The notes: generated by a model from the letters alone, not told the origin. Positions 27,140-36,515 are shown, numbered from the stretch's first letter. The stretch is DNA of 64,000 nt from Archangium gephyra (GCF_001027285.1 NZ_CP011509.1:546501-610500), one strand, 5' to 3'. A program made the numbers and translations.

Positions 27140-30100
27140 ATGACCCAGACCGATCTCCGCCTCGCCTCCTTCCTCTCCGACCGCACCGAGGTCTTCCACT
27201 CCATCCAGCACCGCCATGAGGTGTGGCGGGAAGATCCGTTCGATGTGGAGACGGTCCACCAGGAGGCGCGCGCCACCTTCGAGCGCCTCCTGCAGCGCGC
27301 CACCACTCCGCCCGGAGTGGACTCGGGACGCATCCTCCTGCTGCTCGGCGACTCGGGCTGCGGCAAGACGCACCTGCTGCGGGCCTTCCGCGCCATGGCC
27401 CATGAGAATTCGCTCGGCTTCGTGGGCTACATGCAGATGACGACGTCCACGTCCAACTACGGGCGTTACGTCCTCTCCAACCTCATCGACTCGCTCGACC
27501 AGCCCTACCGCGAGCCCGCCGAGGCGCGCTCCGGCTTGCAGAAGCTCTCCGACGTGCTGCTCTCGCACTGTGGCCAGGTGGCCGCCCTGCTGGCGGACCC
27601 CGAGGCGGACAGCGAGGAGATTCCCAAGCTGGTGGAGTTCGCCGCGGACGATCTCCAGAAGCAGCCACGTTTCAAGAAGCTGGACCTGGATCTGCTCCGC
27701 GCGCTGCTCTTCCTCCAGCGGGACGACACGCGCATCCGCAGCCGGGTGCTCAAGTACCTGCGCTGCGAGGATCTGTCCGACAGCGATCGCAAGGTGTTGG
27801 GCGGGCTGGTGCCCCGTATCTATGACAATCACCCGCAGGAGATGGTGGAGCACCTGGGCCGGCTCTCGGCGGCGCTCAACCACTCGCTGGTGCTGTGCGT
27901 GGACCAGCTCGAGGGTTTCGACATCGACACGGCGAATGCCCAGGCCTTCCGGCGGGCCATGCACATGCTCTGTGACTTCGCGGAGCGCGCGCCCTCGTCG
28001 ATCATCGTCATCAGCTGCCTGCACAACTTCTGGAATGGTCTGCGCGGCCAGCTCACCAAGTCCCTGCTGGACCGGATCGAGAGGGATCCCGATCTCATCA
28101 AATTGCAGCACGTGCGCACGGCCGAGGAGGCGCGGCTGATCACCGAGCGCCGGCTGGAGCACCTCTACTCCGTGGAGGACGCTCCCTTCGATCCGGCGGA
28201 GCCCACCTATCCCTTCCCGCACGAGCGCTTCGATCTGCTCGCGGGCAAGAGCACGCGCGAGGTGCTCGATGCGTGCCGCCGCTGGCGTGAGCAGGCCATC
28301 CGCCAGGGCGCGCTGCCCGACCGCTTCCCGCTGGAGAGCGATCAAGTCCAGGAGGACTCGCACTCCAAGGGCAAGGAGGACGAGGAGAAGAAGAAGCAGA
28401 CGCTGGAGCTGGACCAGGTGTGGAACGACTTCCGCTCCTCGCAGTCCACGCCGCCGCCCGAGGAGGATCCGCAGCTGGCCGAGCTGCTCGTCTGGGCGCT
28501 GCGGGCCTGCGCGGACGAGGTGGAGACCGGGCAGCACTTCGAGGCGCGCCTGACGGGCGCCTCCATCCAGGTGGAGGTGACTCCGGGGGAGCAGAAGCTG
28601 CACGTGGCCCTGTGCAACCGGGGGACCCAGCGGGGAGCGCTCGCCAATCAGATCGAACAGGCGCGGAAGGAGTCGCGGGGCCGCACGCCCGTGGTCGTCC
28701 GCACCAGCGATTTCCCGAGCAATCCCAAGAGCACCACGGCCGAGCAGCTCGGCAAGCTCTTGAGCAAGGGAGGCCGCCGCGCGGTGCTGGAGGACAGCGA
28801 CAGCCGCACCCTGCTCGCCCTGCGCGAGTTCCGTCAGCAGCACGAGTCGCGTCCCGACTTCGCCGCGTGGCTGCGCTCCGCCCGGCCCCTCACCCAGCTC
28901 AAGTCCCTGCGCGACATCCTCGGGTTGGATCAGCCGCGCTCCTCGCCGGGCTCCACGCCCTCCGGTTCCCAGAATGCGCCCGCCGAGACACCTCCCGGTG
29001 GGACGCGGGCCGTGACGTCCGCGCCCGTCGCCTCGGCGACGCAAGCCACCCGGACCGAGCCCAAGGCTCCTCCCGCGGCGAAGACCGTGGTGCAGACGCC
29101 TCCGCGCAAGCGCGAGCCCATCCGCATCGGTGAGACGGACAGCCTGCTGAGGGAGCCCGTGCTCATCGCACCCGACGAGCTGACCCGGCACTGCGCGTTC
29201 CTGGGAGGCTCCGGCAGCGGCAAGACGACGCTGGCGCTCAACGTGGTGGAGCAGCTGCTCCTGCAAGGCATTCCAGCCATCCTGGTGGACCGGAAGGGAG
29301 ACCTCGCGGGCTATGCCTCCGAGTCCTTCTGGACGCGCCCCATCGAGGACGCACGCCGCGCCGAGCGCCGGACCCTGTTGAACGAGCGGCTCGACGTGGC
29401 CCTCTTCACCCCTGGCCATCCCCACGGCCGTCCCCTGGGGATCCCCATCGTTCCGGAGGGACTCGCCGCGCTCTCGGACTACGAGCGGCAGCAGGCCACG
29501 CGCCATGCCGCCGAGGCCCTTGCGGGCATGCTGGACTACCGGCAGAACCCTCGGGACAAGTCCTGCAGGACCTTGCTGTCGCAGGCGATTGATCAGCTCG
29601 TCCAGCTCAGGCCCGAGGGGGTGACGCTGGAGAAGCTCGTGAAGTTCATCGGCGACAAGGATCCCATCCTGGTGAGCGCCGCGGGCCGGCTGGACACGAA
29701 GCTCTTCGACAAGCTCGCCGATGACCTGGACCGGCTGCGCATCGACGCGAAGCATCTCATGGGCAGCGAGGCCGAGCGGCTCGACATGGATCTGCTGTTT
29801 GGCCGGGGTGTCCACGCGAAGCCCGGCAGGACGCGCCTGAGCATCATCAGCACCAAGTTCCTCGGTGACACCAACAGCGTGCTCTTCTGGGTGTCGCAGC
29901 TGCTCATCGAGACGACGCGGTGGCTCAACCGCAACCCCGCCACGGCGCTGCAGGCCGTCCTCATGTTCGACGAGGCGGACATGTACCTGCCGGCGATGCG
30001 CCAGCCCTCCACGAAGCAGCCCATGGAGAACCTGCTCAAGCGCGCGCGCTCGGCGGGCGTGGGGCTGATGCTCGCCACGCAGAGCCCGGGTGACTTCGAC

Positions 30101-30379
30101 TACAAGTGCCGCGACACCATCCGCTCCTGGTTCATCGGCCGGGTGAAGGAGAAGGTGTCACTGGACAAGATGAAGCCCATGCTCAGCGAGGCGCGGGTGG
30201 ACGCCACGAAGATTCCCGGCCAGTCCATTGGCGAATTCCACTTCGCGCGGGATGGCCGGGTGGATCGTGTGAAGACCGAGCCCTCGGCGATGGCGACCGA
30301 GCAGCTCTCGGACGACGAGCTGTTGCAGCTCGCCGCGAGGACGGCGCCGAAGGGCACGGACCCGCACACGGACTCCTGA
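27140..30379 (+). CDS. double ATPase: AAA-like N-terminal half and HerA/FtsK-like C-terminal half (cassette gene 3)
   Basis: 1079 residues from ATG 27140. First ATPase: Walker A LLLLGDSGCGKTHLLRAF (~67-84), Walker B LVLCVDQLEGF (~250). A charged linker (GKEDEEKKKQ) and a middle domain follow. Second ATPase: Walker A AFLGGSGSGKTTLALNVVEQ (~687), IPAILVDRKGDLAGY, Walker B AVLMFDEADMYLP (~940), LLKRARSAGVGLMLATQSPG and a C-terminal IPGQSIGEFHFARDG. The second half matches HerA/DUF87-type helicase-translocases that form hexamers on DNA. N-terminal P-loop plus HerA recalls the DptF/DptH pair of phosphorothioate restriction, fused here. I propose it drives the nuclease and the winged-helix protein on DNA. 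No phosphorothioation genes are in the window. Confidence 0.8.
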   Translation: MTQTDLRLASFLSDRTEVFHSIQHRHEVWREDPFDVETVHQEARATFERLLQRATTPPGVDSGRILLLLGDSGCGKTHLLRAFRAMAHENSLGFVGYMQMTTSTSNYGRYVLSNLIDSLDQPYREPAEARSGLQKLSDVLLSHCGQVAALLADPEADSEEIPKLVEFAADDLQKQPRFKKLDLDLLRALLFLQRDDTRIRSRVLKYLRCEDLSDSDRKVLGGLVPRIYDNHPQEMVEHLGRLSAALNHSLVLCVDQLEGFDIDTANAQAFRRAMHMLCDFAERAPSSIIVISCLHNFWNGLRGQLTKSLLDRIERDPDLIKLQHVRTAEEARLITERRLEHLYSVEDAPFDPAEPTYPFPHERFDLLAGKSTREVLDACRRWREQAIRQGALPDRFPLESDQVQEDSHSKGKEDEEKKKQTLELDQVWNDFRSSQSTPPPEEDPQLAELLVWALRACADEVETGQHFEARLTGASIQVEVTPGEQKLHVALCNRGTQRGALANQIEQARKESRGRTPVVVRTSDFPSNPKSTTAEQLGKLLSKGGRRAVLEDSDSRTLLALREFRQQHESRPDFAAWLRSARPLTQLKSLRDILGLDQPRSSPGSTPSGSQNAPAETPPGGTRAVTSAPVASATQATRTEPKAPPAAKTVVQTPPRKREPIRIGETDSLLREPVLIAPDELTRHCAFLGGSGSGKTTLALNVVEQLLLQGIPAILVDRKGDLAGYASESFWTRPIEDARRAERRTLLNERLDVALFTPGHPHGRPLGIPIVPEGLAALSDYERQQATRHAAEALAGMLDYRQNPRDKSCRTLLSQAIDQLVQLRPEGVTLEKLVKFIGDKDPILVSAAGRLDTKLFDKLADDLDRLRIDAKHLMGSEAERLDMDLLFGRGVHAKPGRTRLSIISTKFLGDTNSVLFWVSQLLIETTRWLNRNPATALQAVLMFDEADMYLPAMRQPSTKQPMENLLKRARSAGVGLMLATQSPGDFDYKCRDTIRSWFIGRVKEKVSLDKMKPMLSEARVDATKIPGQSIGEFHFARDGRVDRVKTEPSAMATEQLSDDELLQLAARTAPKGTDPHTDS

Positions 30380-30400
30380 CCCAAGGGGAAGGTTGAAACC

Positions 30401-30435
30401 TTGTCAGGGGGGCACTCCGCTCCCCTGACAAAAAG
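30401..30435. terminator. bidirectional hairpin terminator between the cassette and a kinase gene
   Basis: A perfect 10-bp stem, TTGTCAGGGG (30401-30410) with CCCCTGACAA (30422-30431), encloses an 11-base loop and continues into A residues on the plus strand. It lies between convergent genes ending at 30379 and 30515. Confidence 0.75.
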
Positions 30436-30514
30436 GAGGGGTGCCCACCCGAGCGCTCGTCAGGTCACCGCCGCAGGAGCTCGTCAGGCCGTAGTGGAGC
30501 AGGCCGGGGGAGCC

Positions 30515-32347
30515 TCAGCGCTCGGGGATGTCCGTCAGCTTGAGCTTGAACTGCGTCGTCTTGCCCACCCGGATGGGGACCGACAGCTGCCGCCGCTTCC
30601 CATCCGCTCCCTTGATGCGCAGCAGGTGTCTGCCCACCGGCACCGGCGTCTTGATGAGCGGCGTCTTCCCCAGCGAGCGCCCGTTCAGGAACACCTCGGC
30701 CTCCGGCAGGACGACCAGCGTCAGCGCGCCCTGCTTCACGTTGCGCACCGGCTCGCCGTCACCGTCCTTCTTCGCCGGCTCCTCCGGTGTCTCCTGCGTC
30801 TGCTCCGGAGCCTGCACCGGCGCGGCCGCCTGGGCGGCGGGGTCCGGCTCCGCCTTCTTCTGCCCCGGCGGCTCGATGGGCGTCATCGGTGACATGTCCG
30901 CCAGGGGCATGGGAATGGGCGTCCCCTCCGCCTCCTGGGCCTTCATCGCCGCCACCAGCTTCACCGCGCCGTAGCCCGCGCTCCCTCCCACCACCAGCAG
31001 CGCGAGGATCGCCGCCCAGAACCTCCCCGTTCCTCCCCGCGCCGGCTGCTCCGTCGTCCGGGCCTCCCTCGCCGCCACGGGCGCCTCCCGCGTCACCCGC
31101 CTCCCCGTGGTGTGCACCCCCGTCGCCGGAGCCTCGCCCGTCTCCGTCCTCCGCGCCCCAGGCCCACGCGCCGGCCTCGCCTCCACCGGCTCCGCCCGCG
31201 GCGTCTCCTCCGTCTTCTCCGCACGCCCACCCGGCTGCGTGGAGCTCGGCTCCGTGGACACGCTCCCCGGCTCCTCGCGGCCTTCCGGCATCCGCGCCGT
31301 CTCCGAGTCCGCCGGCTCCTTCACCTGCTCGACGCTCTCCAGCAGCCGGCGCGTCGCCTCCATCCGATCCCCGAAGTTCTCGAGCATGAAGGCCGCGCGC
31401 TGCTCCGAGTCCAGCAGCAGGCCGCCCGCCGCGGCCTCCAGGGCCTTCGCCATCTCCCGGCCGTTCGCGTAGCGATCCTCCCGTTTGCGCGCCAGCGCCT
31501 TGAGCACCACCGTGGACACCTCCGGTGGCAGCGTGGGCACCTTCGCCCCCGGCACCGGAATGGGCGCCTCCAGGATCATCTCCATCTCCTGGCGCTCCGT
31601 CTCCCCCGAGAAGAGGCGCTCGCCGGTGAGCAGCTCGTGCAGCATCACCCCGGCGGCGAACAAGTCACTGCGCCCATCCAGCGGCTCGCCCCGCACCTGC
31701 TCCGGGGACATGTACCCGGTGGTGCCCTTCACCATGCCCACCTGGGTGCGCACCACGCCGTCGCGCGCCTTGGCGATGCCGAAGTCCAGCAGCTTCACCA
31801 CCCCGTCGTACGTCACCATCACGTTCTTCTGGGACACGTCCCGGTGGATGACAGGGGAGGGTTTGCCTCCGGGCGTGGTGAAGGCATGGGCGTAGTGCAG
31901 CGCCAGGCACACGTCGCGCACCACCGCCAGGCTGAAGCCCGCCGGCAGCACCTTGCCCCGGCGCCGGCACACGTGCGCCACCTGGTTGAGGTTCTGCCCC
32001 GCGATGAACTCCATCGCCAGGAAGAGGCCCTCGGCGTCCTGGCCCAGCTCGAACACCTGGCCGATGTTCGGGTGGTTGAGCGCCGCGGTGATGCGTGCTT
32101 CATCCAGGAACATCTTCTCGAACTGCTCGTCCCCGCGTGCGTCCGGCAGCACCCGTTTGAGCGCCACGTACTTGCGGAACCCGCCCGGCCCCGAGGTGAA
32201 GCCCAGGAACAGCTCGGCCATGCCACCCACCGACAGCTGGGTGAGCACCTGGTATCTTCCAATGCGCTCGCCCTGGTGCGGATCGGGGATGGCGGAATTC
32301 AGTGGCTGGGGGGCCCCCCGGACCGGTGCGGACATGGGCCGAACCAT
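30515..32347 (-). CDS. Ser/Thr protein kinase with PEGA domain
   Basis: 610 residues from ATG 32347 (32335 also possible). Kinase domain ~25-300: glycine-rich loop LSVGGMAELFLG, VALKRVLPD (ATP Lys), IHRDVSQKNVMVTYDG (catalytic HRD), LLDFGIAKA (DFG), GTTGYMSPEQVRGEP (activation and APE-like). A long Pro/Thr/Arg linker leads to one TM helix (FWAAILALLVVGGSAGYGAV, ~460) and a periplasmic C-terminal PEGA domain (LTLVVLPEAEVFLNGRSLGK). These kinases phosphorylate cytoplasmic targets, and PEGA may bind surface structures or ligands. Its promoter must lie in the DnaA-box-rich gap upstream. Confidence 0.9.
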   Translation of the reverse strand: MVRPMSAPVRGAPQPLNSAIPDPHQGERIGRYQVLTQLSVGGMAELFLGFTSGPGGFRKYVALKRVLPDARGDEQFEKMFLDEARITAALNHPNIGQVFELGQDAEGLFLAMEFIAGQNLNQVAHVCRRRGKVLPAGFSLAVVRDVCLALHYAHAFTTPGGKPSPVIHRDVSQKNVMVTYDGVVKLLDFGIAKARDGVVRTQVGMVKGTTGYMSPEQVRGEPLDGRSDLFAAGVMLHELLTGERLFSGETERQEMEMILEAPIPVPGAKVPTLPPEVSTVVLKALARKREDRYANGREMAKALEAAAGGLLLDSEQRAAFMLENFGDRMEATRRLLESVEQVKEPADSETARMPEGREEPGSVSTEPSSTQPGGRAEKTEETPRAEPVEARPARGPGARRTETGEAPATGVHTTGRRVTREAPVAAREARTTEQPARGGTGRFWAAILALLVVGGSAGYGAVKLVAAMKAQEAEGTPIPMPLADMSPMTPIEPPGQKKAEPDPAAQAAAPVQAPEQTQETPEEPAKKDGDGEPVRNVKQGALTLVVLPEAEVFLNGRSLGKTPLIKTPVPVGRHLLRIKGADGKRRQLSVPIRVGKTTQFKLKLTDIPER

Positions 32348-32360
32348 AGCCCACCGACCC

Positions 32361-32575
32361 TGTGGACGGCCTGTGGATGGCCGGGCCGCCTCTGTGGATA
32401 ACCCCGGGGATGATCCACACCCTGTGGATGGCCGGGGATAAGCGCCAACTTCCCCACATGTAGCAGCTTCTGAATTCCTCAGTGGTTCCAAAGGGTTGCT
32501 GACTTTTCCACAAGCCCACAGACCCTGCTGTTACCCCTGATCAATATAAATACTCTCTCACTCAGTACAGAAACA
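32361..32575. other. DnaA-box cluster with adjacent AT-rich stretch (oriC-like region)
   Basis: Seven sites resemble the DnaA box TTATCCACA within 152 bases: TGTGGACGG 32361, TGTGGATGG 32372, the perfect TGTGGATAA 32393, TGATCCACA 32411, TGTGGATGG 32423, TTCCCCACA 32450 and TTTTCCACA 32504. They are followed by an AT-rich run at about 32528-32575 (GATCAATATAAATAC) that stands out in GC-rich DNA, like a DNA-unwinding element. This fills the 327-base gap between a kinase gene and a small ORF. No dnaA, dnaN, rnpA or gidA lies nearby. It may be the chromosomal origin or a DnaA-titrating site. Confidence 0.45.
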
Positions 32576-32674
32576 GAGGGCCCTGGGGACAAGTGGAACT
32601 GTGGAGAACGGCCCCCGGCTCCCGGCCTCCGGACAACGGCTCCCCGGAAGCGGCCAGGCCCCTGGGCAGGCCCC

Positions 32675-32986
32675 TCAGGAGCGGCCGCGGATGAGCGAGA
32701 CGAGGGTGAGGCGGGCGCGGGGTGCGTCCAGCTCGATGCCCACGTCGCAGCCGGCCAGGAGGAACTCCAGGTTGACGGGGCCGTGGCGGGGCAGCAGGCA
32801 GCGCTCCTGCCAGGCCTGGACGGCGAGGCGGAAGAGCTCCCCCAGCAGGGTGTGCCGGGTGTCGCTCGGCAGCTGGTCCATCCCAGGCTGGAGCTCGTAC
32901 GGGATGCAGACCGTGAAGGCCTGCGCCAATTGCTCGGAAATGGCGGATTCGATGGAAGCCATGATTGGGGAACTTGCCAGAAGCAT
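32675..32986 (-). CDS. small hypothetical protein
   Basis: 103 residues (MLLASSPIMASIESAISEQL; a second ATG at 32962 gives 95). Mostly helical, no signal peptide or TM segment. The C-terminal half (LEFLLAGCDVGIELDAPRAR) has alternating hydrophobic strands. I do not recognise the family. Codon bias is typical of the neighbourhood, so it is probably a real gene. Confidence 0.55.
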   Translation of the reverse strand: MLLASSPIMASIESAISEQLAQAFTVCIPYELQPGMDQLPSDTRHTLLGELFRLAVQAWQERCLLPRHGPVNLEFLLAGCDVGIELDAPRARLTLVSLIRGRS

Positions 32987-33161
32987 ACCGGGGGGAGAGC
33001 CCGTGATTCCGGGGGTTTGGAGGGGCTTCCCCCCGGGTGGACCGTAGAAACGCCAGTGCGTCCGAGGGTGGGCTGGTGAACGGGACGGAGGCGGAGGTGG
33101 GGCGGGCCCCCTCGTGCCTCCGAGGAGCGAGGGCTATAGCCGTGGGAGCGGGGACTCACGC

Positions 33162-35345
33162 ATGGCGCGCAAAACGAGAATGGACGGCTGGGGGCGGGTG
33201 CTGGCGGCGATGCTGCTGTGCGGGCTGCTGGGGGCCTGCCGTGAGGAGAAGCCGCCGCTGGTGGGGTCCTCCAGCCAGGTGCGCTTCTCGCAGGAGGCGC
33301 TGGCCTTTCCGGCCACGTACGTGGGGAGCACGCGGGAGGCCTCGGTGCGGTTGGTGAGCGCGGGCCGCTCCGGGGTGAGGATGGCGTGGAACGGGGTGCA
33401 GGGGCCCTTCTCCCTCCAGGGGCTGCCCTCGGAGGTGAGGCCCTCGGAGGAGGCCACGGTGACGGTGCGCTTCGCTCCCGGCGCCGAGGGGACGTTCTCG
33501 GCCACGCTGGTGGGCACGGACGAGGCGGGCCGCACGGTGACGCTGGGGCTGTCGGGGGAGGCGCGGCTGGCCCCCCCCTGTCCCATGCCGGCGGCCTGCC
33601 ACCGCTTCACGTTCGACACCGAGCGCGAGGAGTGCGTGGAGGAGGTGCTGGAGGACGGCACGGGGTGCGATCCGGGCAACGCGTGCGTGCTGGACGCGGT
33701 GTGCCAGCAGGGCCGCTGCAAGGGGCGCGAGCGCGTGTGTGACGACGGCAACGCGTGCACCACGGACGTGTGCAGCCCGCTGGATGGGTGCCAGGTGGTG
33801 CCCGCGCCGCCGTGCCCGGGGGATGGGGCCTGTCAGGAGGGGTGGTGCGATCCGGCGCGCGGCTGCCAGCTGAAGCCCGCGCGCAACGGCACCTTCTGTG
33901 GCGAGGCCCGCGGGTGCGATCTGGCGGACGTGTGCGTGGAGGGGACGTGCGTGAAGAGGGATCCTCCGGACCACTTCGTGTGCGCGCCGGCCTCGCCGTG
34001 CCAGGGAGAGGGCCGCTGCCGGGGCTCGGTGTGCGAGCGGCCGGCGGCGAGGCCGCTGGTGCCGGACTGGACGTACGACGCGGCGGCCCAGGGGCAGAAG
34101 CTGCATGATCTGCTGGTGGGCCCCGAGGGGGACGTGACGCTGGCGGGCTTCTTCGAGAAGCCGGTGCTGGACGCGGCGGGAGACGCGCCGATGCAGGCGC
34201 AGGTGACGGGGCGGCGGTGCATGGTGTGGAACGAGCGGCTGCTGTGCATGGACCTGCCGCAGCAGGGGAAGGTGTCGCTGATGGAGCGGGCGACGGCGGC
34301 GCCGCGGTGGAGCTTCGACCTGGGCAGGGCGAGGCCGGACATCGCGCAGAAGTCCTCGACGCTCTTCATGGCGCGGCTGGCGGTGATGGCGCCGGACCGG
34401 CTGGCGGCGCTCTTCGAGGGGTACCCGGCGGGGCAGGACGCGAAGACGCTGTGCCGGCTGTACTACCTGGTGGTGCTGGACGCGGCGGGAGGGCTGGTGT
34501 CGGCGCAGCTGCTGGAGGATCCGCTGCTGTCCGAGTGCAACCACCCGCACCCGTTCGGGCTGGCGTCGGATCCAGCGGGGGATCTGTACGTGACGTTCAG
34601 CCCGACGGTGAACTCGGGGGCGCCGTTGAGGGCGGGGGCGCCGACGCTGGTGATGGCGTTCTCCTCGGACGGGGTGCCGCGCTGGAGGAGGACGCTGCCC
34701 TTCCCGGGAGGTGAGCTGGGGCTGGTGAGGGGGCTGCTGATGCCGGAGGGAGGAACGGAGCCACTGCGCACGTCGGATGGAGAGCCGGTGGGGACGCTGT
34801 CCCTGAAGCTGGGGAGGGCGGTGGCGACGCGCGAGGTGCTGGTGCCGAGCCCCGCGGGAGCGACGGTGAATCCGGACGTGGCGCCGGTGGCGTCTCCGCG
34901 GCTGGAGGGGTACGCGGTGCCGGGGTTGGAGCCGGCGTGGACATACCGGCTGCCGGCGGGGGCGAGCTTCGTGTCGAAGGAGCTGCGGCTGGGGACGTGG
35001 CCGGAGGGAGGGGTGAAGCGGACGATGGTGCTGGGCTTCGCGACGGAGGGAAGAAGGCCGGTGCTGGTGGGAGTGAGGGCGGGGGATGGGAGCGAGGCCT
35101 TCCGGTGCGAGCTGGGCTACTCGCCGCGGACGATTCCGCAGCTCTTCGAGCTGGGACCTGGATCGCTGACGATGATGGACGGAGCGACGAGCTGCGGGGA
35201 GTGCGATCCACCGTTCTCGGAGAGCCGGGCGCGGTTCCAGCGCTTCACGCTGCCGGGGCTGGAGCCGGCCGAGGCGCCCTGGCCGGGGACGTTCGGCGGG
35301 CCGGGACATGATCACCACGAGGATCCGGTGCGCGCGGCGCCGTGA
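33162..35345 (+). CDS. cysteine-rich outer-surface lipoprotein with Ig-like (ASPM/SPD-2/Hydin) domain
   Basis: 727 residues from ATG 33162. The lipobox is LLCGLLGAC, Cys near residue 25. Residues ~35-130 form a choice-of-anchor/Hydin-type beta domain (FPATYVGSTREASVRLVSAG, TVTVRFAPGAEGTFSATLVG). Residues ~140-300 hold a series of Cys-rich repeats of the type common in myxobacterial lipoproteins (GCDPGNACVLDAVCQQGRC, CDDGNACTTDVCSPLDGC, DLADVCVEGTC). The rest is a beta-propeller-like region (HPFGLASDPAGDLYVTF). It ends with a His-rich tail (GHDHHEDP). Probably a surface or outer-membrane protein; function unknown. Confidence 0.78.
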   Translation: MARKTRMDGWGRVLAAMLLCGLLGACREEKPPLVGSSSQVRFSQEALAFPATYVGSTREASVRLVSAGRSGVRMAWNGVQGPFSLQGLPSEVRPSEEATVTVRFAPGAEGTFSATLVGTDEAGRTVTLGLSGEARLAPPCPMPAACHRFTFDTEREECVEEVLEDGTGCDPGNACVLDAVCQQGRCKGRERVCDDGNACTTDVCSPLDGCQVVPAPPCPGDGACQEGWCDPARGCQLKPARNGTFCGEARGCDLADVCVEGTCVKRDPPDHFVCAPASPCQGEGRCRGSVCERPAARPLVPDWTYDAAAQGQKLHDLLVGPEGDVTLAGFFEKPVLDAAGDAPMQAQVTGRRCMVWNERLLCMDLPQQGKVSLMERATAAPRWSFDLGRARPDIAQKSSTLFMARLAVMAPDRLAALFEGYPAGQDAKTLCRLYYLVVLDAAGGLVSAQLLEDPLLSECNHPHPFGLASDPAGDLYVTFSPTVNSGAPLRAGAPTLVMAFSSDGVPRWRRTLPFPGGELGLVRGLLMPEGGTEPLRTSDGEPVGTLSLKLGRAVATREVLVPSPAGATVNPDVAPVASPRLEGYAVPGLEPAWTYRLPAGASFVSKELRLGTWPEGGVKRTMVLGFATEGRRPVLVGVRAGDGSEAFRCELGYSPRTIPQLFELGPGSLTMMDGATSCGECDPPFSESRARFQRFTLPGLEPAEAPWPGTFGGPGHDHHEDPVRAAP

Positions 35346-35369
35346 GGCGGTCCGTGAGCATGAGCCAGG

Positions 35370-36485
35370 CTACCTGGGCTGCTCGAAAGCGAGCGCGTAG
35401 CTCGTGTTCTTGCTGCCCCCGGGGTTCTTCACGAGGATGCCGCGCGCCACGAGGTCCGTGAGCTCGCGCTGGGCGGTATCGACGGAGCACTTGCCGAGCG
35501 CCGCCCACTTCTTGGCCGTGAGCTTGCCTTCGAAGCCATCCAACAGACGGTTCATGACTGCCTTCTGCCGGGGGCTGAAGGGCTCACGTGCGTAGTGCTG
35601 CCAGAAGTCCGCCTTGCGCAGGACACCGGCGCACGTGGCCTCGGCGGCATCGATGGCGCGCGCGTAGCACTCGAGAAACCAGACGAGCCAGACGGTGACG
35701 TCCAGTGAGCCCTTCTGGGTGCGCTCCAACGTGTCGTAGTACGCGCTGCGTTCGAGCCGGATTTGACTCGAGACACTGTAGAAGCGCTGGCTGGATTGCT
35801 CGAGCTGGGCCAGGGCCATGTCCGTGATGGCGCGTGCGATACGGCCATTGCCATCATCGAACGGGTGCACGGTCACGAACCAGAGGTGCGCGAGCGCCGC
35901 GCGGAGCAGGCCATCGAGCAGCGGTGGGGCGTTGAACCAGTCCAGGAACCGTTCCATCTCCGCGTCGAGCCGCTCCGCCGGTGGCGCCTCGTAGTGGATC
36001 TTCGTCCGGCCCACGGGCCCGGAGACCACCTGCATCGGCCCCTCCGAGTCCTCACGCCATCCACCGACCTTGATGCGGTGGAAGCCAGAGTAGCCCGTGG
36101 GGAAGAGCGCGGCGTGCCAGCCCACCAGCCGCTCCTTCGTGAGGGGCGCGGCGAAGTTCCCGGTGGCGTCCAGCATCATCGCCACGACTTCCTCCGTCTT
36201 GCGATCGGGATCGGATCCGCTCAGCGCGGCATCGGGCACGCCCAGCCGTCTCGCCACCGAGGACCGGACGCTCTCGCGATCCAGGAGCTCTCCCTCGAGC
36301 TCGGAGCTCTTGAGGACGTCCTCGGTGACCGTGTGGACCTGGGCCTCGAGCCGGAGCTCGAAGCCCAGCCGGACCATGCTTCCGAGCAAGCGGCCCTGCT
36401 TGTAACGGGCTTCCGCCAGGGGCCCCACCACCCCGCCATCCCCCCAGGTGAAGCCTGGCCATCGCGCCTTTTCCCAGAGGGACAC
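35370..36485 (-). CDS. Fic family AMP-transferase with N-terminal inhibitory helix
   Basis: 371 residues from GTG 36485, preceded by GGAG at eight bases. The N-terminal domain (MSLWEKARWPGFTWGDG) is the DUF4172-like part. Near residue 60 lies SSELEGE, matching the S/T-x-x-x-E-G/N inhibitory motif whose Glu blocks the ATP site in class II Fic proteins. The Fic core is HPFDDGNGRIARA (catalytic His 207). The C-terminal segment (GKLTAKKWAALGKCSVDTAQ, then LVARGILV) is a winged helix-turn-helix. Fic enzymes transfer AMP from ATP to hydroxyl groups of target proteins. A palindrome overlaps the ribosome-binding site upstream, so autoregulation through the C-terminal HTH is plausible. Confidence 0.9.
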   Translation of the reverse strand: MSLWEKARWPGFTWGDGGVVGPLAEARYKQGRLLGSMVRLGFELRLEAQVHTVTEDVLKSSELEGELLDRESVRSSVARRLGVPDAALSGSDPDRKTEEVVAMMLDATGNFAAPLTKERLVGWHAALFPTGYSGFHRIKVGGWREDSEGPMQVVSGPVGRTKIHYEAPPAERLDAEMERFLDWFNAPPLLDGLLRAALAHLWFVTVHPFDDGNGRIARAITDMALAQLEQSSQRFYSVSSQIRLERSAYYDTLERTQKGSLDVTVWLVWFLECYARAIDAAEATCAGVLRKADFWQHYAREPFSPRQKAVMNRLLDGFEGKLTAKKWAALGKCSVDTAQRELTDLVARGILVKNPGGSKNTSYALAFEQPR

Positions 36486-36490
36486 GGTCC

Positions 36491-36515
36491 ATTCTCCGCA
36501 TGTCTTGCGGAGAAT
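36491..36515. promoter_or_regulatory. palindrome over the fic ribosome-binding site
   Basis: Perfect inverted repeat with 10-bp arms: ATTCTCCGCA (36491-36500), spacer TGTCT, TGCGGAGAAT (36506-36515). On the fic strand the arm nearer the gene contains the GGAGAAT Shine-Dalgarno, five bases before the GTG at 36485. It may be an operator or a hairpin that hides the ribosome-binding site. Confidence 0.65.

Noticed and set aside
27092..29815. Long open frame antisense to the double ATPase (about 900 residues)
   Set aside because: Composition is Leu/Arg/Gln/His-rich as expected of antisense GC-rich shadow frames; no domain motif, no consistent start context.
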